From positions 153,126 to 217,125 of the forward strand of contig NZ_KB905929.1 of NCBI RefSeq assembly GCF_000381125.1: a DNA stretch of 64,000 bases, given 5' to 3'. The translations under genes were made by a program, and so were the position numbers. A model generated the notes under the pieces. That model was not told the origin of the DNA. It saw nothing but the letters and a program-made list of their open reading frames with translations, and did no database searches. This stretch comes from Caldimonas manganoxidans ATCC BAA-369. GTDB lineage: Bacteria > Pseudomonadota > Gammaproteobacteria > Burkholderiales > Burkholderiaceae_C. Shown here piece by piece: positions 30,270-40,943 of the stretch. Position 1 is the stretch's first letter, and the number at the start of each line of letters is the position of its first letter.

Positions 30270-31415
30270 TCAGCGTTGCTGGAGAGGGTCCAACGCGGTC
30301 AAGCGCGCGCGCACGCCCTCGCGCACGGCGCCCACCGAAGCGGACAACACCTGTTCGTCTTCGCTCAAGCCGGAGCGGATCTCCACGATTCGCTGGCCGT
30401 CGGCGGTCGACCCTGATTCGCCCACGAGCACGTCGCGCCGCTCGATGCGGCCCTCGTGCAACACCAGGACGAAGGATCGACCCTGGTCGTGTCGGACCGC
30501 CGACTCCGGCACGGCCAGCGCCTGCCTCGAGGCCCACTCGATATGGCCGGTGGCAAACATGCCATGCCGCAGCGCTGGATGGGCTTGCACGGCCAGATAG
30601 ACCGGCACGGCCCGGGTACCGGCTTGCGTGCTGGGGTTGATGCGCGTCACGGTGGCCTCGATGGATTCGCTCAGACCATCCACGCGCAAGCGCGCCCGAG
30701 CGCCCACACGCAGCTCGACGACTTCGTCGGCGCGCACGGCGGCTTCCAACTCCAAGCGCGAAAGATCGACGATTTCGACGATGCGGGCCTCCACACCGAC
30801 GCGCTCGCCGGGTTGGGCGCTGCGCATCGACACCTGGCCCGCGATCGGCGCGCGCAGCACGGTGTCGTCCAGCGCCTTGCGAGCCAGATCCACACCGGCC
30901 TGCGCCTGCTGCACCGCGGCGCGGGCCGCCGCGGCATTGAGCATCGAGGTCTCCAGCGCGTTGCGCGAGATGAAACCCTGGTCGGCCAGCGCCCGGTTGT
31001 TGGCCAAGGTGCGCTCGGCGATGTCGAGTTGCGCTTGCGCGGAGGCGGCTTGCTCCAACGCTTGCCGCAGCCGAGCGGCATATTCGGTGGGGTCGATGCG
31101 TCCCAACACTTGACCTGCACGTACCGCTTCGCCCTCCCGGACCTCGAGCGATCGCAACTCGCCGGCGACCTTGGCCTTGACCTGCGCGGTGTGCACGGCC
31201 TTGAGGGTGCCGGAGATCGCGATGCGCCGACTCATGTCCTGGCGTTGCACCTTCACCAGGTCGGTTGGGGCCAGTTCCACCAAAGACACGACCGTCGCAG
31301 CCGCAGGAGCGAGAGCCTGGCGCGCTTTGACCGCGCGGATCACGCCCAAGACCAGGCCCAGCAGCAGCAGACCCAGAATCAACCAAGGCAAAGTGCGCCG
31401 GATGTGGTGGTTCAT
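30270..31415 (-). CDS. RND periplasmic adaptor (membrane fusion protein)
   Basis: 381 residues. An N-terminal membrane helix (about residues 9-29) anchors it; there is no lipobox. The biotinyl-lipoyl halves (EVREGEAVRAGQVLGRID and RAPIAGQVSMRSAQPGERV) flank an alpha-helical hairpin, followed by beta-barrel and membrane-proximal domains. It links the pump encoded downstream to TolC. It starts 13 bases after tetR. Confidence 0.92.
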   Translation of the reverse strand: MNHHIRRTLPWLILGLLLLGLVLGVIRAVKARQALAPAAATVVSLVELAPTDLVKVQRQDMSRRIAISGTLKAVHTAQVKAKVAGELRSLEVREGEAVRAGQVLGRIDPTEYAARLRQALEQAASAQAQLDIAERTLANNRALADQGFISRNALETSMLNAAAARAAVQQAQAGVDLARKALDDTVLRAPIAGQVSMRSAQPGERVGVEARIVEIVDLSRLELEAAVRADEVVELRVGARARLRVDGLSESIEATVTRINPSTQAGTRAVPVYLAVQAHPALRHGMFATGHIEWASRQALAVPESAVRHDQGRSFVLVLHEGRIERRDVLVGESGSTADGQRIVEIRSGLSEDEQVLSASVGAVREGVRARLTALDPLQQR

Positions 31416-31428
31416 CGGTGGACTCGCA

Positions 31429-32097
31429 TCAAGACGAAGCGGTGGGGCGACGCAGGCCGTGCAGCATCAGGTCGATGTGATTGAGGATGAAGGCCCGAGG
31501 ATCTTGTGTGGCGATGTCTCCAGAGCAGGCAGCGATCGAGTGCTTGTGCAGACACAGCATGAGCATCGGGAAGATCAGGGCATGCGCGGTGTCCTCCAGC
31601 GGCACGGGGCGGAATTCCCCGCGATCGATGCCCCGCTGCAACACGGCCTTGAGCAAGCGCCGCCCCGGCTCGATCACCTCAGCGGTGTAGAACTCCGAGA
31701 ACTCGGGGAAGTTGCGCATCTCGGTGATGATCAGTTTGAAGATGCCCGAGGCCTGCGTTTCTCCGACCCGCTCCCACCACCCCAACGCGAGCACACGCAG
31801 CAACTCATCGGTGGGGCCGCTGAACTGGGCCGCGATGTCGCCGCCTTGGGCGATCGACAGCGACAAGTTGTGGCGGATCACGGCCTTGAGCAATTCCACC
31901 TTGCTGGGGTAATAAAGGTAGACGGTGCCCTTGGACACGCCGGCGCGACTGGCGACGTCTTCCATCTTGCTTGCCGCAAACCCCCGTTCGACGAAAACCT
32001 CCAGGGCTGCATCCAGCAGCTCCTGCGGGCGTGCTTCCTTGCGGCGTTTGCGGATCGGTTCGGCCGGGGCGTGTTCCCCTGGCGTGGATCTGGGCAT
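31429..32097 (-). CDS. TetR-family repressor of the efflux operon
   Basis: 222 residues from the ATG at 32097. The N-terminal HTH is visible in MEDVASRAGVSKGTVYLYY; the C-terminal ligand domain is helical and of the AcrR kind. It heads the efflux operon. A 20-bp palindrome lies 8 bases upstream of its start and is the likely operator, so it should repress itself and the pump genes together. Confidence 0.9.
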   Translation of the reverse strand: MPRSTPGEHAPAEPIRKRRKEARPQELLDAALEVFVERGFAASKMEDVASRAGVSKGTVYLYYPSKVELLKAVIRHNLSLSIAQGGDIAAQFSGPTDELLRVLALGWWERVGETQASGIFKLIITEMRNFPEFSEFYTAEVIEPGRRLLKAVLQRGIDRGEFRPVPLEDTAHALIFPMLMLCLHKHSIAACSGDIATQDPRAFILNHIDLMLHGLRRPTASS

Positions 32098-32105
32098 GGC
32101 GGAAA

Positions 32106-32125
32106 TACTGACTCTTGAGTCAGTA
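32106..32125 (-). promoter_or_regulatory. Palindromic TetR operator
   Basis: TACTGACTC-TT-GAGTCAGTA is a perfect 9-2-9 inverted repeat just upstream of tetR. Its position and symmetry fit an autoregulatory TetR site. The uppP start on the other strand is about 120 bases away. Confidence 0.78.
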
Positions 32126-32248
32126 ATGTAGCCCCCCGGAGCCGGTGGGTCAAGCCGCAGCGGCCTTCCCAGAGGGCTTCGGTTGCGCACTGGGCGCCGC
32201 TATGATGCCGGCCTGCCCGATCGCGGGTCTTGGAGCAAAGGATCGGTC

Positions 32249-33082
32249 TTGGAGTTCGAACTATGGTGGAAAGCGGCCCTGATGGGCCTTGTCGAGGGAC
32301 TGACGGAGTTTTTGCCGATTTCGTCCACAGGACACCTGATCCTCACTGGCTCCTTGTTGGGGTGGACCGGGGAGAAGATCAAAGTCTTCGAAGTCGTGAT
32401 CCAAGTCGGTGCGATCCTGGCGGTGTGTTCGGTCTATGCCTCCAAGCTGCGTGAGGTGGTCTTGGGCCTGCCGCGAGGCGAGGCACAGGCTCGGCGTTTC
32501 CTCATCAACATGCTCTTGGGGTTTGCGCCGGCTGCCCTGATGGGGGTGATGTTGGCCGATCTCATCAAAGGGCTGTTGTTCAACCCGATCGTCGTGGCGC
32601 TGGGCTTCATCGTGGGCGGCATCATCATCCTGTGGGCCGAACGCCGGCAGCACGATGGGCGCCATGTGCGCATCCACGAGGCCGATCAAGTGGGCTGGCG
32701 CGATGCTCTGAAGGTCGGACTGGTGCAGTGCCTGGCGCTCATTCCGGGGACCAGCCGATCCGGGGCCACCATCATCGGCGGCATGTTGCTGGGCCTGTCG
32801 CGCAAGGCGGCCACGGAGTTCAGTTTCTTCCTCGCCATCCCGATGATCGTGGGGGCGGCCGTCTATGACCTCGTGCGGCACCGGCATCTGCTGTCGGCCT
32901 CCGATGGGCCCTGGTTCGCCGTGGGCTTGGCGGTGTCGTGGCTGTCGGCCTGGCTGTGCGTGCGCTGGTTGCTGCACTTCGTCGCGCGTCACAGCTTCGT
33001 CATGTTCGCCTGGTACCGCATTGCCTTTGGCATGCTCGTGCTGGTGACTGCCTGGGCGGGCTGGGTCGAGTGGCGGGCGTGA
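32249..33082 (+). CDS. uppP: Undecaprenyl-diphosphatase (BacA/UppP)
   Basis: Recycles the lipid carrier for peptidoglycan and O-antigen. 277 residues, with motifs [15 protein letters not shown] and the phosphatase [11 protein letters not shown] chose the TTG at 32249 because AAAGGA lies 6 bases upstream and the family N-terminus starts here; the frame is open earlier. A -10-like TATGAT is at 32201-32206. Confidence 0.95.
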   Translation: MEFELWWKAALMGLVEGLTEFLPISSTGHLILTGSLLGWTGEKIKVFEVVIQVGAILAVCSVYASKLREVVLGLPRGEAQARRFLINMLLGFAPAALMGVMLADLIKGLLFNPIVVALGFIVGGIIILWAERRQHDGRHVRIHEADQVGWRDALKVGLVQCLALIPGTSRSGATIIGGMLLGLSRKAATEFSFFLAIPMIVGAAVYDLVRHRHLLSASDGPWFAVGLAVSWLSAWLCVRWLLHFVARHSFVMFAWYRIAFGMLVLVTAWAGWVEWRA

Positions 33083-33106
33083 GGGTGGGCGCTGGGCGCG
33101 GTGGCT

Positions 33107-33829
33107 TCACAGCCGGGTGAACACCAAATCCCACACGCCATGGCCCAGGCGCAAGCCGCGTTGCTCGAACTTGGTCATCGGTCGATAGGCGGGGCGCTCG
33201 GCGTAGGTCTGTGCCGTGTTGCGCAGGGTGGGTTCGGCACTGAGCACCTCCAACATCTGCTCGGCATAGGGTTGCCAGTCCGTGGCGCAATGCACGTAGC
33301 CGCCGCTGGTCAATCGCGAGGCCAACAGCGCCACCAGAGGGGGCTGAATGAGCCGGCGTTTGTGGTGCCGTTTTTTGTGCCAAGGGTCGGGGAAGAACAC
33401 ATGCACGCCGGCCAGGCTGCCCGGGGCGATCATGTGCTGGAGCACTTCGATGGCATCGTGTTGCACGATGCGGACATTGTCCAGCCCGAGCTCGCCGATG
33501 CGCTTGAGCAGCGCGCCCACGCCGGGCTCGTGCACCTCACAGCCGAGAAAGTTCGTGTGCGGCAGGGTTTGGGCGATCTGGGCCGTGGCTTCCCCCATGC
33601 CGAAGCCGATTTCCAACACGGTCGGGGCGGCTCGCCCGAACGTGGCGGCCAGATCCAGCGGCTCTGGACGGTAGGGCAGCATGAAGCGCGGGCCCCAGGT
33701 GGCCAGCGCGCGTGCCTGAGCCTCGGTGGTGCGGCCGCCGCGCTTGACATAGCTGCGCACCCCGGGCCGCAGGACCGGGCTGGGCTCGTCCGAGGTTTCG
33801 AAGGGGGGAGGGGGGCTGGCGGGTTTCAT
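33107..33829 (-). CDS. trmB: tRNA (guanine-N7)-methyltransferase
   Basis: Methylates G46 in the tRNA variable loop. 240 residues with the SAM motif [10 protein letters not shown] and the signature [14 protein letters not shown]. No Shine-Dalgarno is seen; TAGAAT at 33839-33844 on the minus strand lies 9 bases before the ATG, so the message may be leaderless. Confidence 0.95.
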   Translation of the reverse strand: MKPASPPPPFETSDEPSPVLRPGVRSYVKRGGRTTEAQARALATWGPRFMLPYRPEPLDLAATFGRAAPTVLEIGFGMGEATAQIAQTLPHTNFLGCEVHEPGVGALLKRIGELGLDNVRIVQHDAIEVLQHMIAPGSLAGVHVFFPDPWHKKRHHKRRLIQPPLVALLASRLTSGGYVHCATDWQPYAEQMLEVLSAEPTLRNTAQTYAERPAYRPMTKFEQRGLRLGHGVWDLVFTRL

Positions 33830-33908
33830 CGGGGCGGCATTCTAAGGGCCTGAGTCGAAGGGCCCGAGGGCCTGACGGGCCGCTGCCCCGCCGGGGCCCG
33901 CCTGCGGC

Positions 33909-34577
33909 TCAGGCCATGCCGGCTTTGGGCTGGGTGCTCAGTTTGAGTTTGCGATAGATCGACTTGATGTGGTCGTTCACCGATAACCAGCGGATTCCCA
34001 TCAACCCGGCGATTTCTTTGACCGTGAAGCCTTTGCTGAGATAAGTGAGCACCTCGTTCTCGCGGGGCGTCAAGCTTTCACCGTCCGGTGCGGTTGGCGG
34101 CCCATCCAGCGGGGGGCGACCGGAATCCCCGAACTGGGAGTGACTGAAGCCGGTTTCGCGGAAGTGGCTGAGCAGCCGCCGCGCAATCGCCGGTGACAGC
34201 GGCGGCTGGCCACGCACGATGCGTTGCAACTCCTCGACCAGGACCTCGAAACGGTCTTCTTTGAGGAGGTAGCCGTCGGCGCCGAGTTGCAGGGCCGGGA
34301 AGAGATGCTCGTCATCCGCATACAGGGTGGTCACGACCTTCAGGGCCGGATGTCCGGCGATCTCGCCCAACAGATCCAAACCGCTGCCGTCGGGCAGTTC
34401 CAGGCTGATCAGCACCAGACCGACGTCGTTTCCCTCTTGCGACAACGCATGGTGTGCGGCGTGAAGGTCGCCTGCCTCGCGGATGTCCAGCGCATCGCTG
34501 AAACTGTCGCGCACCACCCGAGCCAGAAAGCTCCGCGTCATCGGGTTGTCTTCGACGATCAGCACAGGGATGGCCAT
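33909..34577 (-). CDS. Orphan LuxR/NarL-type response regulator with atypical receiver
   Basis: 222 residues. The receiver domain keeps the acidic pocket (IVEDN), the Thr (VTTLY) and the Lys (YLLKED), but the phospho-acceptor position in LVLISLELPDG is Ser58 instead of Asp. The C-terminal HTH (SLTPRENEVLTYLSKG, ending IYRKL) is intact. No histidine kinase gene is adjacent. It may therefore work without phosphorylation. An upstream GTG at 34586 is an alternative start. It lies 67 bases downstream of the quinone oxidoreductase gene. Confidence 0.85.
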   Translation of the reverse strand: MAIPVLIVEDNPMTRSFLARVVRDSFSDALDIREAGDLHAAHHALSQEGNDVGLVLISLELPDGSGLDLLGEIAGHPALKVVTTLYADDEHLFPALQLGADGYLLKEDRFEVLVEELQRIVRGQPPLSPAIARRLLSHFRETGFSHSQFGDSGRPPLDGPPTAPDGESLTPRENEVLTYLSKGFTVKEIAGLMGIRWLSVNDHIKSIYRKLKLSTQPKAGMA

Positions 34578-34653
34578 GGCACGCACATGCAGGCGAATGA
34601 ACGGACGCCATGGTAGCCCAGGCGCGCGCGCCGCCCCACCCTCGGATGAAGGG

Positions 34654-35634
34654 TCAGCCCGCGTTGGTCAGCACCAGCTTGCCTCGCACCTGCCTGGCTG
34701 CCATCAACTCGAAGGCTCGGGGCAGTTCGGTCATGGGCAGCTGGTGCTCGATCACCGGACGGATTTTCCCCTGTGCATACCACGTCGCAAGCTCGGCCAG
34801 CGCTTGGGCATTGCGGGCAGGCTCGCGGCGTGCGAACTCCCCCCAGAACACGCCCACGATGGAGGCCCCTTTGAGCAGCGCCAGGTTCAGAGGCAGGGAC
34901 GGGATGGTGCCCTGCGCGAAGCCGATGACCAGATAGCGCCCGCGCCAGCCGATGGAGCGGAAGGCGGGCTCTGCCAAGTCACCGCCCACCGGGTCGTAGA
35001 TCACATCGGGGCCCTGCCCCCCGGTGAGGGTCTTGATTTCCTCGCGCAAGTTGGCCGTGCCGTAATTGATCGTGGCATCGGCGCCAATCTCACGGCATAG
35101 CGCGCATTTCTCGTCCGACGACGCCGCTGCGATCACGCGGGCTCCGGCGGCCTTGGCGATCTGGATGGCCGCCGTGCCCACGCCGCCGGCCGCACCCAGC
35201 ACCAGCACCGTTTCGCCCGCTCGCAGTGCAGCGCGATCCATCAGCGCGTGATGGCTGGTGCCGTACGTGCACAAGAAAGCGGCCGCATCGGGGAAACTGA
35301 AGCCAGGCGGCAAGGGCATGACGAGCGAGGCCGGTACGCAGGCATGGGTGCCGAAGCCGCCCAGGCCCCCGAAGGCAGCCACGGCATCGCCAGGCCGAAG
35401 TTGCGTGACGCCTTCGCCCACCGCATCGACCACGCCGGAAAATTCCGAGCCCGGCACGAAAGGCACGGGGGGCTTGACCTGGTACTTGTTTTGTACGATC
35501 AACAGATCCGGAAAGTTCAAGCTGGCTGCTCGGATCGCCACCCGGACTTCTCCCTTCTTGGGTTCAGGGGTGGGCACTTCTTTCCAGGTGAGGGCTTGCG
35601 GGCCGATGGGGTTGTCGCAAATCCAGGCATGCAT
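34654..35634 (-). CDS. NADPH:quinone oxidoreductase family (zinc-free MDR) enzyme
   Basis: 326 residues from the ATG at 35634. A GroES-like N-terminal domain is followed by the Rossmann site VLVLGAAGGVGTAAIQIAKA. The structural and catalytic zinc cysteines of alcohol dehydrogenases are absent, as in quinone oxidoreductases. The substrate may be a quinone or an enoyl compound. The gene is convergent to none and divergent from surE. Confidence 0.85.
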   Translation of the reverse strand: MHAWICDNPIGPQALTWKEVPTPEPKKGEVRVAIRAASLNFPDLLIVQNKYQVKPPVPFVPGSEFSGVVDAVGEGVTQLRPGDAVAAFGGLGGFGTHACVPASLVMPLPPGFSFPDAAAFLCTYGTSHHALMDRAALRAGETVLVLGAAGGVGTAAIQIAKAAGARVIAAASSDEKCALCREIGADATINYGTANLREEIKTLTGGQGPDVIYDPVGGDLAEPAFRSIGWRGRYLVIGFAQGTIPSLPLNLALLKGASIVGVFWGEFARREPARNAQALAELATWYAQGKIRPVIEHQLPMTELPRAFELMAARQVRGKLVLTNAG

Positions 35635-35752
35635 GTCGTGTCTCCTCGAGGGTGCGCAGGGCGCTTGTCGCAAGTTGTTGTCGCAAGGGCGCTGTCATGA
35701 TCCATGATAAGCATGCAAGCCTGCCCAACGCGTCACCGACGTGACGTGTCCC

Positions 35753-35758
35753 TACAAT
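35753..35758 (+). promoter_or_regulatory. -10 hexamer before surE, possible leaderless start
   Basis: TACAAT ends 7 bases before the ATG at 35766, with no Shine-Dalgarno sequence between. Transcription would begin at or next to the start codon. Confidence 0.5.
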
Positions 35759-35765
35759 GCCTGCC

Positions 35766-36518
35766 ATGCGCATCTTGATTGCCAATGACGACGGCTACCT
35801 CGCCCCGGGGCTGCAGGCCCTGGTCGAGGCCTGCCGGGATCTGGGTGAGATCCATGTGGTGGCTCCCGAGCAAAACGCCAGTGCGACATCCAATGCGCTG
35901 ACGATCCACCGCCCGTTGAGCGTGTTCACGTCCTCCCAGGGCTATCACGTGGTCAATGGCACCCCCTCGGACTGCGTGCATGTCGCCCTGACGGGCATCT
36001 TGTCACAGCGGCCCGATCTGGTCGTCTCGGGCATCAACAACGGGGCGAACATGGGCGAGGACACCTTGTATTCCGGCACCGTCGCTGCGGCCATGGAGGG
36101 CTATCTGTTTGGGATTCCGGCCATTGCCTTTTCCCTGGTGGACAAGGGTTGGCATCACTTGGGGACGGCCGCCCGTGTGGCTCGGGAGTTGGTGCAGCAA
36201 GCGCTGACGCGCCCGATGACGTCTGGCCCTTATCTGCTCAGCGTGAACATTCCCAACCGTCCCTATGAAGCGCTGACCGGCCGCGAAATCTGCCGCCTTG
36301 GGCGCCGTCATGCCAGTGCAGGGGTCATTCGGCAGACCAATCCTCGTGGTGAGCCGATCTACTGGATCGGGCCGGCCGGCGACGCACGTGAGGCCGGTGA
36401 GGGCACCGATTTCCATGCCATCGCGCAAGGGCGGGTTTCGATCACACCCCTGCAGTTCGACCTGACCGACCATGCGGCAGCGCCGGCGTGGCGCCAGTGG
36501 CTGGCGGAGGGCGGATGA
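35766..36518 (+). CDS. surE: 5'/3'-nucleotidase SurE
   Basis: Metal-dependent survival nucleotidase of 250 residues. The conserved start [16 protein letters not shown] provides the metal Asp pair (Asp8-Asp9), and [20 protein letters not shown] is the second signature. The ATG at 35766 matches the family N-terminus; the in-frame ATG at 35757 would add three residues. The stop overlaps pcm. This opens the conserved surE-pcm-nlpD-rpoS stress cluster. Confidence 0.96.
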   Translation: MRILIANDDGYLAPGLQALVEACRDLGEIHVVAPEQNASATSNALTIHRPLSVFTSSQGYHVVNGTPSDCVHVALTGILSQRPDLVVSGINNGANMGEDTLYSGTVAAAMEGYLFGIPAIAFSLVDKGWHHLGTAARVARELVQQALTRPMTSGPYLLSVNIPNRPYEALTGREICRLGRRHASAGVIRQTNPRGEPIYWIGPAGDAREAGEGTDFHAIAQGRVSITPLQFDLTDHAAAPAWRQWLAEGG

Positions 36519-37315
36519 GGCGGCCGCGCCACTTCCCGCTCAGTCTGGATCGGCTGAGCCGCGGCCATGCTCCGGTTCCCCGTGCGGCCGATGGTTTGCT
36601 GCGCCCGCAAGGGCCCGTGCGGGCCGCGGCGCTGGATCAGCGCCGCCAGGCCGTGCCGGTGGGGCTGGGGCTGGACTCCGACTTGGTGCGCCGTCGCATG
36701 GTCGAGCGCTTGCGGGCTCAAGGAGTGCGCGACGAGCATGTGCTGGCGGCCATGCTGCAGGTGCCACGGCACCGGTTCGTCGATTCGGCCCTGGCCAACC
36801 AGGCCTACGAAGACACCAGCTTGCCGATCGGTTTGCAACAAACCATCTCCAAACCTTCCGTCGTGGCGCGCATGATCGAGCTGATGATGGGGGGGCGTTC
36901 ACCGCAGAGTCTCGGTCGGGTGCTCGAAATCGGCACCGGCTGCGGTTATCAGGCGGCGGTGCTCAGTCTGCTGGCGCGTCAAGTCGTCTCGATCGAGCGC
37001 TTGCGGCCGCTGCACGACAAAGCCCGTGAACTCCTGGCCCCTTTGCGGCATCACAATCTGCGCCTGGTGTATGGTGATGGCATGCTCGGGCACGCCCCGA
37101 ATGCTCCTTATGACGGCATCATTGCCGCCGCCGGTGGTGCGCAACTGCCTCAGGCCTGGCTCGACCAACTGGCCCCTGGCGGCCGTTTGGTCGCTCCGAT
37201 GCTCACCCCTGCGGGCGGCCAGGTCCTGGTGTTGATCGAGCATCGTGACGGGCGTTATGTGCGTACGGAGCACGAGCCCGTTCACTTCGTCCCCTTAAAA
37301 TCAGGCACGACCTGA
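36515..37315 (+). CDS. pcm: Protein-L-isoaspartate O-methyltransferase
   Basis: Repairs isoaspartyl residues in aged proteins with SAM. 266 residues from the ATG that overlaps the surE stop. Family motifs: the acceptor loop [17 protein letters not shown] motif [15 protein letters not shown], and a normal C-terminal part. About 60 extra N-terminal residues precede the core. surE-pcm order is conserved. Confidence 0.94.
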   Translation: MRRPRHFPLSLDRLSRGHAPVPRAADGLLRPQGPVRAAALDQRRQAVPVGLGLDSDLVRRRMVERLRAQGVRDEHVLAAMLQVPRHRFVDSALANQAYEDTSLPIGLQQTISKPSVVARMIELMMGGRSPQSLGRVLEIGTGCGYQAAVLSLLARQVVSIERLRPLHDKARELLAPLRHHNLRLVYGDGMLGHAPNAPYDGIIAAAGGAQLPQAWLDQLAPGGRLVAPMLTPAGGQVLVLIEHRDGRYVRTEHEPVHFVPLKSGTT

Positions 37316-37333
37316 ACACTCGAAAAGGAAGTC

Positions 37334-38233
37334 ATGAATTTCCGCCTCGCAGGCCGTTCATGGAGGGTATGGAACACGTGCGTCGCGGCAGCGGTGCTGT
37401 TGTCCGCCTGCGCCTCGCCTCTGCATCGGGCGCCGGTCGAAGAGCGCAATCTCACCGGCTCTGTCGGCGCAGCACCATCTCCCAATGGCCAGGCGACGCC
37501 GGCCGCGCCGGCGGCCCATCCCCATGCCGGTCAACCGGGCTACTACACCGTCAAGCCCGGCGACACTTTGATCCGCGTGGGCCTGGAGACCGGCCAGAGC
37601 TGGCGCGACATCATGCAGTGGAATCAACTCGAGAACCCCAACGTTCTCGAGGTCGGGCAAGTCTTGCGCGTGGTGCCGCCGACGGCCGATGCGACGGTGG
37701 CCTCCACCAAGCCGGTCGGCGTGGCGCGGGTCGAATCTCGCCCCTTGGAGGCGCGCGCTACGGCAGCGGCCTCGGCACCGCCCAGTGCGACGCCCGCACC
37801 GGCCGCGTCCAGTCCGCCGCAGCCTGCTGCGGCGCCGGTGGCTTCGGGGCAGGCGCGTGAAGTCGACGACATCCTGTGGACCTGGCCGGCCGCCGGGTCG
37901 GTCATCGCAGGCTTCGACGAGACGCGCAACAAGGGCTTGGGCATTGCCGGCAAGCCTGGCGATCCGGTGTTCGCAGCGGCCGATGGCAAAGTGGTGTATG
38001 CGGGCTCGGGGCTGCGTGGCTACGGCAACCTCGTGATCGTCAAACACAGCAATAGTTACCTCACGGCCTATGCGCACAACCAGGCATTGCTCGTCAAGGA
38101 AGACCAAACCGTGCGGCGTGGCCAGAAGATCGCCGAGATGGGCTCCACCGATGCCGATCGGGTGAAGCTCCACTTCGAGATTCGCAAGGAAGGCAAGCCG
38201 GTCGATCCGGCTCGCTATTTGCCACCGCGCTGA
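37334..38233 (+). CDS. nlpD: NlpD-like lipoprotein, amidase activator
   Basis: 299 residues. The lipobox LLSAC near residue 23 follows a signal peptide; then a LysM domain ([14 protein letters not shown]), a Pro/Ala linker and a C-terminal LytM/M23 domain. The zinc H-x3-D motif of active M23 enzymes is replaced by NKGLGIAG, as in NlpD, so it should activate an AmiC-type amidase at the septum rather than cut peptidoglycan. Shine-Dalgarno AAGGAAG lies in front of the ATG. rpoS follows after 31 bases, and rpoS promoters often lie in nlpD. Confidence 0.93.
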   Translation: MNFRLAGRSWRVWNTCVAAAVLLSACASPLHRAPVEERNLTGSVGAAPSPNGQATPAAPAAHPHAGQPGYYTVKPGDTLIRVGLETGQSWRDIMQWNQLENPNVLEVGQVLRVVPPTADATVASTKPVGVARVESRPLEARATAAASAPPSATPAPAASSPPQPAAAPVASGQAREVDDILWTWPAAGSVIAGFDETRNKGLGIAGKPGDPVFAAADGKVVYAGSGLRGYGNLVIVKHSNSYLTAYAHNQALLVKEDQTVRRGQKIAEMGSTDADRVKLHFEIRKEGKPVDPARYLPPR

Positions 38234-38264
38234 AGACATCCCCCCGCCTGTCGGAGATGGCCCC

Positions 38265-39275
38265 ATGACCAGGAAGCGTGTCGAGTCCAACGGACATGCC
38301 GATCCTGGAGGCGAAGGGGAAGACGGCGCGCGCGCAGACGACATCCCGCCCATCCATGATCTGCCCGTCGAGGGCTCGCCTTCGGTCGAGGGCCTGGCCG
38401 ACCGTGAGTTCGAGGTCGGCGAGTCCGAGGTGGGCAACACCTTGCAGAGCTACCTGCGCGAGATCCGCCGTACTCCGCTGCTGAGCCCGGAAGAGGAATT
38501 TGCCACCGCCACCCGTGCCCGCGAAGGGGACTTCCAGGCTCGCCAGGCGATGATCGAGCACAACCTGCGCCTGGTGGTGAGCATTGCCAAGAATTACCTC
38601 GGTCGCGGCCTACCGATGACCGATCTGATCGAGGAAGGCAACCTCGGACTCATGCACGCCATTGGCAAGTTCGAACCGGAGCGTGGGTTCCGCTTTTCCA
38701 CCTACGCGTCCTGGTGGATCCGCCAGAGCATCGAGCGCGCCATCATGCACCAGGCCCGTCTGGTGCGCTTGCCGGTGCATGTCGTGCGCGACCTCAATCA
38801 AGTGCTCAAGGCACGCCGGCAAATCGAAGCCCACCAAGATCGCCTGGGCGACGGGGATCGCCCTGTCCGAGTCGAAGACGTCGCGGCGCTGCTGGGGCGA
38901 CCCGTGCAAGAGGTGGCCGAGCTGCTCAAGCTTGCGGAGACGCCGACCTCCCTCGATGCTCCGTTGGAGCGTGACGCGACCGAATCGATGATCGACATGG
39001 TGGCCGACGAGCAAGCCACCGATCCGATGGGGCTGGCGTTGCACCATGAAGTCGAGCAACTGCTCGACACTTGGCTGCAAGACCTCAGCGAGCGGGAACG
39101 CGAGGTGCTGACGGGCCGTTATGGCTTGCATGACCGCGACCCCGAGACCTTGGAGGTGCTGGCCGAGCGTCTGGGCCTCACGCGCGAGCGCATCCGACAG
39201 ATCCAGCAGGAGGCGCTGGTCAAACTCAAGCGTCGCATGATGCGGCAGGGCGTGGACCGCGATTCGATCTTTTGA
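38265..39275 (+). CDS. rpoS: RNA polymerase sigma factor RpoS
   Basis: Stationary-phase sigma factor of 336 residues. Regions visible: 1.2 ([19 protein letters not shown]), 2 ([19 protein letters not shown] and [14 protein letters not shown]), 3 and 4 ([29 protein letters not shown]). Its place after nlpD distinguishes it from RpoD and RpoH. Post-transcriptional control is expected by analogy, but no element is recognised here. Confidence 0.96.
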   Translation: MTRKRVESNGHADPGGEGEDGARADDIPPIHDLPVEGSPSVEGLADREFEVGESEVGNTLQSYLREIRRTPLLSPEEEFATATRAREGDFQARQAMIEHNLRLVVSIAKNYLGRGLPMTDLIEEGNLGLMHAIGKFEPERGFRFSTYASWWIRQSIERAIMHQARLVRLPVHVVRDLNQVLKARRQIEAHQDRLGDGDRPVRVEDVAALLGRPVQEVAELLKLAETPTSLDAPLERDATESMIDMVADEQATDPMGLALHHEVEQLLDTWLQDLSEREREVLTGRYGLHDRDPETLEVLAERLGLTRERIRQIQQEALVKLKRRMMRQGVDRDSIF

Positions 39276-39301
39276 CGATCCGGCGTCGGCGGCGGCCGCG
39301 G

Positions 39302-39307
39302 GATAAT
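39302..39307 (+). promoter_or_regulatory. -10 hexamer before rlmD, possible leaderless start
   Basis: GATAAT ends 7 bases before the ATG at 39315, with no Shine-Dalgarno sequence between them. No -35 at the proper spacing is evident. Confidence 0.45.
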
Positions 39308-39314
39308 CCGCGTC

Positions 39315-40670
39315 ATGAGTGAAGTGAATGAATGGCTGCGCATCGAGTCCCTCGATCTCGAAGCGCAGGGCGTGGCGCACGATGCGCAGGGCAAGGTCGT
39401 GTTCGTCGAAGGCGCTTTGCCGGGGGAGGAAGTCCAGGTCAAGGTGCTGCGCCGCAAGCATCAGTGGGAGCAAGCCACCGTGACGGCCTGGCGCCGTCAA
39501 AGCCCGCAGCGTGTGCAGCCGCGCTGCCCTCATTTCGGCATCTGCGGTGGCTGCAAGATGCAGCATTTCCACGTGACCGCCCAGGTGGCCGTCAAGCAAA
39601 GGGTACTGGAAGACAACTTGTGGCATTTGGGCAAGGTGCGGCCGGACTTGGTGCTGCGGCCGATCGAAGGCCCTTCCTGGGGATATCGCTACCGTGCCCG
39701 CTTGTCGGTGCGTCACGTGCCCAAGAAAGGCGGGGTGCTCGTGGGCTTTCACGAGCGCAAGTCCAGTTACGTGGCCGACATGCGCCGTTGCGAGATCCTG
39801 CCGCCGCATGTCAGCGCCTTGCTGGAGCCCCTGCGCGAACTGATCGCGGCCATGCACTCGCGCGATCGCTTGCCGCAGATCGAGGTCGCCGTCGGTGACG
39901 CGGTCGATCACAGCGTCACTGCTTTGGTGTTGCGCCATCTCGAACCGCTGGACGAACACGACCTGGCTCGGCTGCGGGATTTCGCGCGTGAGCATCGCAT
40001 CCAGTGGTGGCTGCAGCCCAAAGGTCCCGACAGCGTCCATCTGTTGGACCCGGCCGAGGTTCCGCTGGCCTACCGACTGCCGGAGTTCGGGATCGAGATG
40101 CCGTTTCGGCCGACCGATTTCACCCAGGTCAATCACCACATCAACCGCGTGCTGGTGGGCCGGGCCGTGCGTTTACTGGATGTTCAGCCGCATGAGCGAG
40201 TCATCGACTGGTTCTGCGGCTTGGGCAATTTCACGCTGCCGCTGGCGCGCCAAGCCCGCGAGGTCTTGGGCATCGAAGGCAGCGAAACCCTGGTGCAACG
40301 CTCGCGTGAGAATGCGCGGCACAACGGTCTGGATGGGCGGGCCCGCTTCGAGGCGCGCAACCTGTTCGAGTTCGAGGTGGCCGACCTGGCGCGATACGGG
40401 TCGGCGCAGAAGTGGCTGATCGATCCTCCCCGCGAAGGCGCACTCGCACTGAGCAAGGCCCTGGCCGAGTGGCACCAATGTCCGCAGTCGGCTCCAGACT
40501 TCCAGCCTCCGCAGCGCATCGTCTACGTGTCATGCAACCCTGCCACGCTGGCGCGCGATGCCGGCCTGTTGGTGCACCAGGCCGGCTACCGTTGCGCCGC
40601 CGCTGGCGTGGTCAACATGTTTCCTCACACGGCCCACGTCGAGAGCGTGGCTGTGTTCGAGCGGGGCTGA
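39315..40670 (+). CDS. rlmD: 23S rRNA (uracil1939-C5)-methyltransferase
   Basis: RumA/RlmD type, 451 residues: an N-terminal TRAM domain (about 5-60), the Fe-S cysteine cluster C-x5-C-x2-C ([12 protein letters not shown]) and a SAM domain with [14 protein letters not shown]. The nucleophile is in [11 protein letters not shown]. Usual family length. The gene stands alone after rpoS. Confidence 0.95.
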   Translation: MSEVNEWLRIESLDLEAQGVAHDAQGKVVFVEGALPGEEVQVKVLRRKHQWEQATVTAWRRQSPQRVQPRCPHFGICGGCKMQHFHVTAQVAVKQRVLEDNLWHLGKVRPDLVLRPIEGPSWGYRYRARLSVRHVPKKGGVLVGFHERKSSYVADMRRCEILPPHVSALLEPLRELIAAMHSRDRLPQIEVAVGDAVDHSVTALVLRHLEPLDEHDLARLRDFAREHRIQWWLQPKGPDSVHLLDPAEVPLAYRLPEFGIEMPFRPTDFTQVNHHINRVLVGRAVRLLDVQPHERVIDWFCGLGNFTLPLARQAREVLGIEGSETLVQRSRENARHNGLDGRARFEARNLFEFEVADLARYGSAQKWLIDPPREGALALSKALAEWHQCPQSAPDFQPPQRIVYVSCNPATLARDAGLLVHQAGYRCAAAGVVNMFPHTAHVESVAVFERG

Positions 40671-40943
40671 CCCCTGCGGGACCCTGGACAGCGCAAGCAA
40701 TCCCCCAGGCGTTGCGCAGCACGGGATGGCGCGGCTCGGCCCCGACGGTCCATCCCGTGTAGGCCGCATGCAAACCCTGGGTCATCGAGCCGTTCGAGAC
40801 GGTTCCCATCTGCGGTGCAACCCGTGCTTGGGATGCCCGACGATCCGGGCGCGGTGAGCGCCCTGCTGCGGACGGCCTCGACTCTGGAGTAGGCTTGTGC
40901 CTGGGCGGCGTGGTGTCGCCAGATTCCTTCCCAAGGACCACCC

